DNA of 8,981 nucleotides. It comes from CBIHNH01 sp966211425 (GTDB taxonomy: Bacteria > Patescibacteriota > Saccharimonadia > Saccharimonadales > Saccharimonadaceae). A program made the translations under genes and the position numbers. The stretch lies in NCBI GenBank assembly GCA_966211425.1, contig CBIHNH010000026.1, forward strand, positions 1-8,981. Direction: 5' to 3'. Below, one piece after another: positions 6,944 to 8,981 of this stretch (position 1 is the stretch's first letter; each line of letters begins with the position of its first letter). Under the pieces are notes generated by a model, which saw nothing but the letters and a program-made list of their open reading frames with translations, made no database searches and was not told the DNA's origin.

Positions 6944-7546
6944 AAACGCGACATATTATTCTTCGTTGACAATATTTATCGCTACATCCAGGCATCAAAT
7001 GAGCTCGCGACCACTACCGGCTCGCTTCCGAGCGAAGGTGGCTATCAGGCAACGATGTTCTCTGACCTCAGACGACTCCAGGATCGGCTATCATCTAATC
7101 AGAATGGCTCGATAACCTCAGTCCAGGCGATTTATATCCCGGCGGATGACCTTAGTGACCCAGCAGTTCAGGAGATTGCCGGACAGCTCGACTCTACTGT
7201 CGTTCTCTCACGTTCTGTTGCTGAGAGCGGCGTTCGTCCAGCGGTTGATCTTATCCGTACGGCGTCTTCGCTGCTTTCACCTGAGGTCGTCGGCGATAGG
7301 CACTACCAGCTAGCGACCCAGGTCCAGTCGATCATGCAGAAATACGACAGTCTCAAGAACATTATTGCCATCATCGGTAAGAGTGAGCTTTCGCCTGACG
7401 AGCGGCGCGATTATGACAGGGCGCAAAAATTCATCGATTTCTTTTCCCAGTCGTTTCATGTTGCCGAAGACTTGAACGGTAAAAAAGGAGAGTACTTTAC
7501 TCGCGAGGAGACGCTCCAGGGCATCGAGGAAATCCTGCTTTCATGA
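6944..7546 (+). pseudogene. atpD: F1 ATPase subunit beta, C-terminal part, severed from its start
   Basis: This is the continuation of beta after the TAA. It carries the Walker B aspartate in LFFVDNIYR (Asp243 of the joined protein), LPSEGGYQAT, GSITSVQAIYIPADDLSDPA, STVVLSRSVAES, and IAIIGKSELSPDE, the counterpart of the DELSEED lever that pushes gamma. The first in-frame ATG is at 7055; starting there would lose Walker B, so reinitiation cannot restore a catalytic subunit. Two adenine-pocket aromatics differ from the family: the Tyr of GIYPAVDP is Arg (GVRPAVDL) and the Phe of AEVFTG is Leu (AEDLNG). The protein ends at EILLS, about 30 residues earlier than typical beta, missing the LPEQAFYMVG segment. 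The stop overlaps the epsilon start (ATGA). Confidence 0.85.
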
Positions 7547-7830
7547 GTGAGTCAGTAAAAAAAGACGCCGAAAAACTGACGGTTCGGATATTGTCGCCGG
7601 CCGGCAAGCTCTATGATGGTCCGGCAGTATCGGTGACGGCGACAAATAAGGTCGGGCCGTTCGATATCCTGGTTGGCCATGCGAACTTTTTTTCACTCCT
7701 CAGTGAGTCGGATGTTGTCGTGAAATCCGGTGGGCAGCCAGCGGTTTTTCCGATAACAAAAGGGCTGATCAAGGTAAAGGCCAACGCTGTTACATTGTTC
7801 GTTAACCCTGAGTCAAATGGTGTTGCTTGA
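7543..7830 (+). CDS. atpC: F1 ATPase subunit epsilon, beta-sandwich domain only
   Basis: The protein has 95 residues, against 130-140 for typical epsilon. It contains the N-terminal beta-sandwich: LTVRILSPAGKLYDG (12-26) and GPFDILVGHANFFSLL (38-53), matching the family G-x-F-G-I-L-P-G-H-A-P. It ends right after the last strands, so the C-terminal helical hairpin that inhibits ATP hydrolysis in many bacteria is absent. Epsilon binds the foot of gamma and normally seats it on the c ring. The ATG at 7543 overlaps the beta stop, with GAGGA at 7526-7530. It is the last gene of the operon; no terminator follows, and the next promoter overlaps its end. Confidence 0.88.
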   Translation: MSESVKKDAEKLTVRILSPAGKLYDGPAVSVTATNKVGPFDILVGHANFFSLLSESDVVVKSGGQPAVFPITKGLIKVKANAVTLFVNPESNGVA

Positions 7831-7851
7831 AGGCAGGCTATCGGCTACAAT
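7823..7851 (+). promoter_or_regulatory. Sigma-70-type promoter for the 7896 gene
   Basis: TTGCTT at 7823-7828 and TACAAT at 7846-7851 are separated by 17 bp. The -35 lies inside the last codons of the epsilon gene. Initiation would be near 7858, giving a leader of about 38 bases. Because no terminator separates the genes, the downstream gene may also be read from the ATPase operon. Confidence 0.55.
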
Positions 7852-7895
7852 GAAGCCATAAGAACTTTAATGGGTGGAGAAACAAGTTAAAAGCT

Positions 7896-8408
7896 ATGGA
7901 TTTTAAAACGCAAACTAACAATAGCCAAGCGCCGCAGCAACCAAGCGCCACTTTAAGACCAAGTACCAACAATCAGAAACCGTCGAGCAGCCGCAAGACA
8001 CTTGGTTTAGTTATTGGTCTCGTCGTCGCTATTGCTCTCGTCGTCGTTGGGCTTGTGGTCTGGCAGACCAAGAGCGCCGGTGCCGGTGGTATCTCAGGTA
8101 TTGAAGAGGACAAATATCAAGCAGTCTTTCTCACAAACGGACAGGTTTACTTTGGTGACCTGACCGCGAGCGGCAAGGAATACGTCGAACTCAGTAACGT
8201 ATATTACCTCCAGGTTCAGCAGGAAGTTCAGCCAGCCGCTGAAAAGACTGGCGAGCAACCTCAGGTTTCACTGACTAAGCTCGGCAACGAGTTACATGGG
8301 CCAACCGACATGATGCACGTCAGCAAAGATCAGGTACTCTTCTGGGAGAACCTCAAGGATGACAGCACGGTCGTAAAAGCCATCAACGACTACCAGTCAA
8401 AGCGATAG
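7896..8408 (+). CDS. Single-pass membrane protein of a type recalled from CPR genomes, function unknown
   Basis: The protein has 170 residues. Residues 1-34 are a Gln/Asn/Ser/Pro-rich, probably cytoplasmic tail. Residues 36-57 are one strongly hydrophobic helix preceded by SSRK, which favours N-in, C-out. The outer part begins YQAVFLTNGQVYFGDL (74-89), continues through VYYLQVQ, and after a variable Gln/Glu-rich stretch has LTKLGNELHGPTD and VSKDQVLFWENLKDDS (142-157). The repeated VxFTNGQVYFG and DQVLFWENL segments suggest a small beta domain. I recall close relatives as conserved hypothetical proteins in CPR bacteria but cannot name a function. ATG 7896 is chosen; GGTGGAG at 7873-7879 is too far for a good Shine-Dalgarno, so initiation is weak or atypical. 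A terminator follows at 8435-8471. Confidence 0.85.
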   Translation: MDFKTQTNNSQAPQQPSATLRPSTNNQKPSSSRKTLGLVIGLVVAIALVVVGLVVWQTKSAGAGGISGIEEDKYQAVFLTNGQVYFGDLTASGKEYVELSNVYYLQVQQEVQPAAEKTGEQPQVSLTKLGNELHGPTDMMHVSKDQVLFWENLKDDSTVVKAINDYQSKR

Positions 8409-8434
8409 TCTAAACGTCGCCACGTACGCAGTAG

Positions 8435-8471
8435 ATCTAAAACCGCCCACATCAAATGGGCGGTTTTAGAT
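8435..8471 (+). terminator. Strong, probably bidirectional intrinsic terminator
   Basis: A perfect 15-bp stem forms between 8435-8449 (ATCTAAAACCGCCCA) and 8457-8471, with a seven-base loop CATCAAA. The GC core CCGCCCA is flanked by AAAA on the left and TTTT on the right, so a U-run is available in either direction. It ends the 7896 transcript and insulates the rRNA promoter at 8488. Confidence 0.9.
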
Positions 8472-8487
8472 TGTGCGGGAATACCTC

Positions 8488-8516
8488 TTGCAAAACAGAG
8501 AGAGATTCTATATAAT
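8488..8516 (+). promoter_or_regulatory. Promoter of the 23S rRNA transcript
   Basis: TTGCAA at 8488-8493 and a perfect TATAAT at 8511-8516 have the ideal 17-bp spacing. It lies just after the terminator and faces the 23S gene. Initiation near 8523 leaves a leader of about 360 bases. It is the best promoter in the window. Confidence 0.75.
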
Positions 8517-8696
8517 CAATCAAGTTGAGCGAATGTTTCGAGACTGAAACCTCTGGCGACTAGAACCTAAAACAGTTTAGTCCCGGGGTTATTTATTTGC
8601 CCAAAGTCCGAGGACTAACAGAGGTGATGATTGTCGCAAAAATGACAATGAAATCAGCCTTTACAATCTGTTAAACAGACTGGTACACTAGTCTAG

Positions 8697-8750
8697 CTTG
8701 AGTCCACACACAAATCGCTAAATTCTTAGCTATCAAGGTGTGCACTCAAG
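8697..8750 (+). other. Long hairpin in the 23S leader
   Basis: CTTGAGTCCACAC (8697-8709) pairs with GTGTGCACTCAAG (8738-8750), twelve of thirteen pairs with one C-C mismatch. Inside it a second stem GCTAA (8717-8721) with TTAGC (8726-8730) closes a four-base ATTC loop. It is followed at once by a boxA-like sequence, so it may be a boxB-like or RNase III processing stem. Confidence 0.5.
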
Positions 8751-8763
8751 AGGTGAGGCATAC

Positions 8764-8777
8764 GTAATTTAACAATT
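8764..8777 (+). promoter_or_regulatory. boxA-like antitermination element
   Basis: GTAATTTAACAATT contains TTTAACAATT, ten bases that match the core of the E. coli rRNA boxA (GCTCTTTAACAATT). The GCTC part is not conserved. A hairpin before it and an rRNA after it give the order expected for a Nus-factor antitermination site. Confidence 0.4.
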
Positions 8778-8842
8778 AGTTCAAATTTTGATGATAAAGA
8801 CATAGGAATTGACGGCAAAACGAAGTTATAAAGTGCTTCGTC

Positions 8843-8867
8843 AGTAGTTGGTGTATACCAATCTACT
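8843..8867 (+). other. Hairpin just upstream of 23S rRNA
   Basis: AGTAGTTGGT (8843-8852) pairs with ACCAA-T-CTACT (8857-8867) through ten pairs and one bulged T, with loop GTAT. It ends about 17 bases before the predicted mature 23S 5' end and may guide processing. Confidence 0.4.
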
Positions 8868-8884
8868 AGTCAAAACCAATGCAT

Positions 8885-8981
8885 AAAAAGGTACTCAAGG
8901 GCACTCAGTGGATGCCTAGACGTATATTACCGATGAAGGACGTGGAAGACTGCGAAAAGTCTCGGGGAGCTGTCAACAAGC
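8885..8981 (+). rRNA. rrl: 23S ribosomal RNA, 5' end, continues beyond the window
   Basis: Conserved 23S 5' landmarks appear in order: GTGGATGCCTAG at 8908-8919, CCGATGAAGGACGTGG at 8930-8945, GACTGCGA and CTCGGGGAGCTG. Alignment by eye with the E. coli start (GTGGATG at bases 24-30) puts the 5' end near 8885. The gene runs off the right edge. No 16S gene or tRNA precedes it; the nearest gene upstream codes for protein, so it is not the second gene of an ordinary rRNA operon. Confidence 0.92.

Larger units (their letters stand above)
8523..8884 (+). other. Long structured leader of the 23S transcript, no gene seen
   Basis: This stretch has no plausible protein gene, no tRNA and no 16S 3' end (no CACCTCCTTT). 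It is full of short inverted repeats: 8549-8555 with 8619-8625, 8567-8571 with 8576-8580, 8605-8608 with 8613-8616, 8630-8635 with 8644-8649, 8677-8681 with 8690-8694, 8697-8709 with 8738-8750, 8820-8825 with 8836-8841, and 8843-8852 with 8857-8867. It may serve rRNA processing and antitermination or hide a small RNA; I do not recognise a known riboswitch or RNA family. Confidence 0.55.

Noticed and set aside
6938..6946. Frameshift or alternative genetic code as explanation of the beta interruption
   Set aside because: The frame is the same before and after the stop, so no indel is needed. TAA also ends the genes at 1999 and 3977, so it is not a sense codon here; TGA likewise acts as stop in the coupled genes.
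6440..6972. Antisense open frames across the beta gene
   Set aside because: These mirror conserved beta codons; no promoter, start signal or protein family is seen.
7870..7890. Six-codon open frame (ATG to TAA) with GGTGGAG before the 7896 gene
   Set aside because: Too short to support as a leader peptide; no regulatory residues or attenuator follow it.
8777..8791. TTAGTTCAAATTTTG, resembling a tRNA T-loop
   Set aside because: No acceptor, anticodon or D arm can be folded around it.
8806..8815. GAATTGACGG, which resembles a conserved 16S rRNA segment
   Set aside because: The flanking bases do not match 16S and no other 16S landmarks are present; chance similarity.

Overview
The window looks like chromosome from a member of the Candidate Phyla Radiation (Patescibacteria), most plausibly a Saccharibacteria-like lineage. 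This rests on four things: base composition near one half GC; a large secreted beta-helix protein with a C-terminal domain I recall from CPR surface proteins; two small membrane proteins of types I recall from CPR genomes; and a 23S rRNA gene with its own promoter and no 16S gene in front. Placement is by recall, not by a search. The code looks standard: TGA, TAA and TAG all end genes, and TGA ends the coupled ATPase genes, so this is not a UGA-recoding lineage.

Layout, all on the + strand: (1) 2-1999, the 3' part of a secreted parallel beta-helix protein entering from the left edge. (2) 1997-2051, a short gap with a duplicated 10-bp motif and an extended -10 promoter, giving a nearly leaderless message. 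(3) 2052-7830, a compact operon: a 271-residue membrane protein with a subunit-c-like hairpin, then b-like, delta, alpha, gamma, beta and epsilon genes, mostly joined by ATGA overlaps. (4) 7896-8408, a single-pass membrane protein with its own promoter, closed by a strong terminator. (5) 8488-8884, a promoter and a long structured leader. (6) 8885 to the end, the 5' end of 23S rRNA.

The operon makes an F1-type rotary ATPase head (alpha, beta, gamma, delta, epsilon) plus a peripheral-stalk-like protein. No subunit a gene lies in it, and the only subunit-c candidate is the large 271-residue protein, whose hairpin has a GRNP loop but no mid-membrane carboxylate. Alpha has an altered P-loop, beta has lost adenine-pocket aromatics and its C-terminal tail, and epsilon lacks its inhibitory helical domain. 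Together these suggest an F1-like ATPase coupled to an unusual membrane part, comparable in concept to the F1-like/X0 ATPases of mycoplasmas, rather than a textbook ATP synthase. This is inference.

The beta gene is interrupted by an in-frame TAA at 6941-6943 where the family has glutamate. One G-to-T change explains it, so it is either a sequence error or a recent nonsense mutation.
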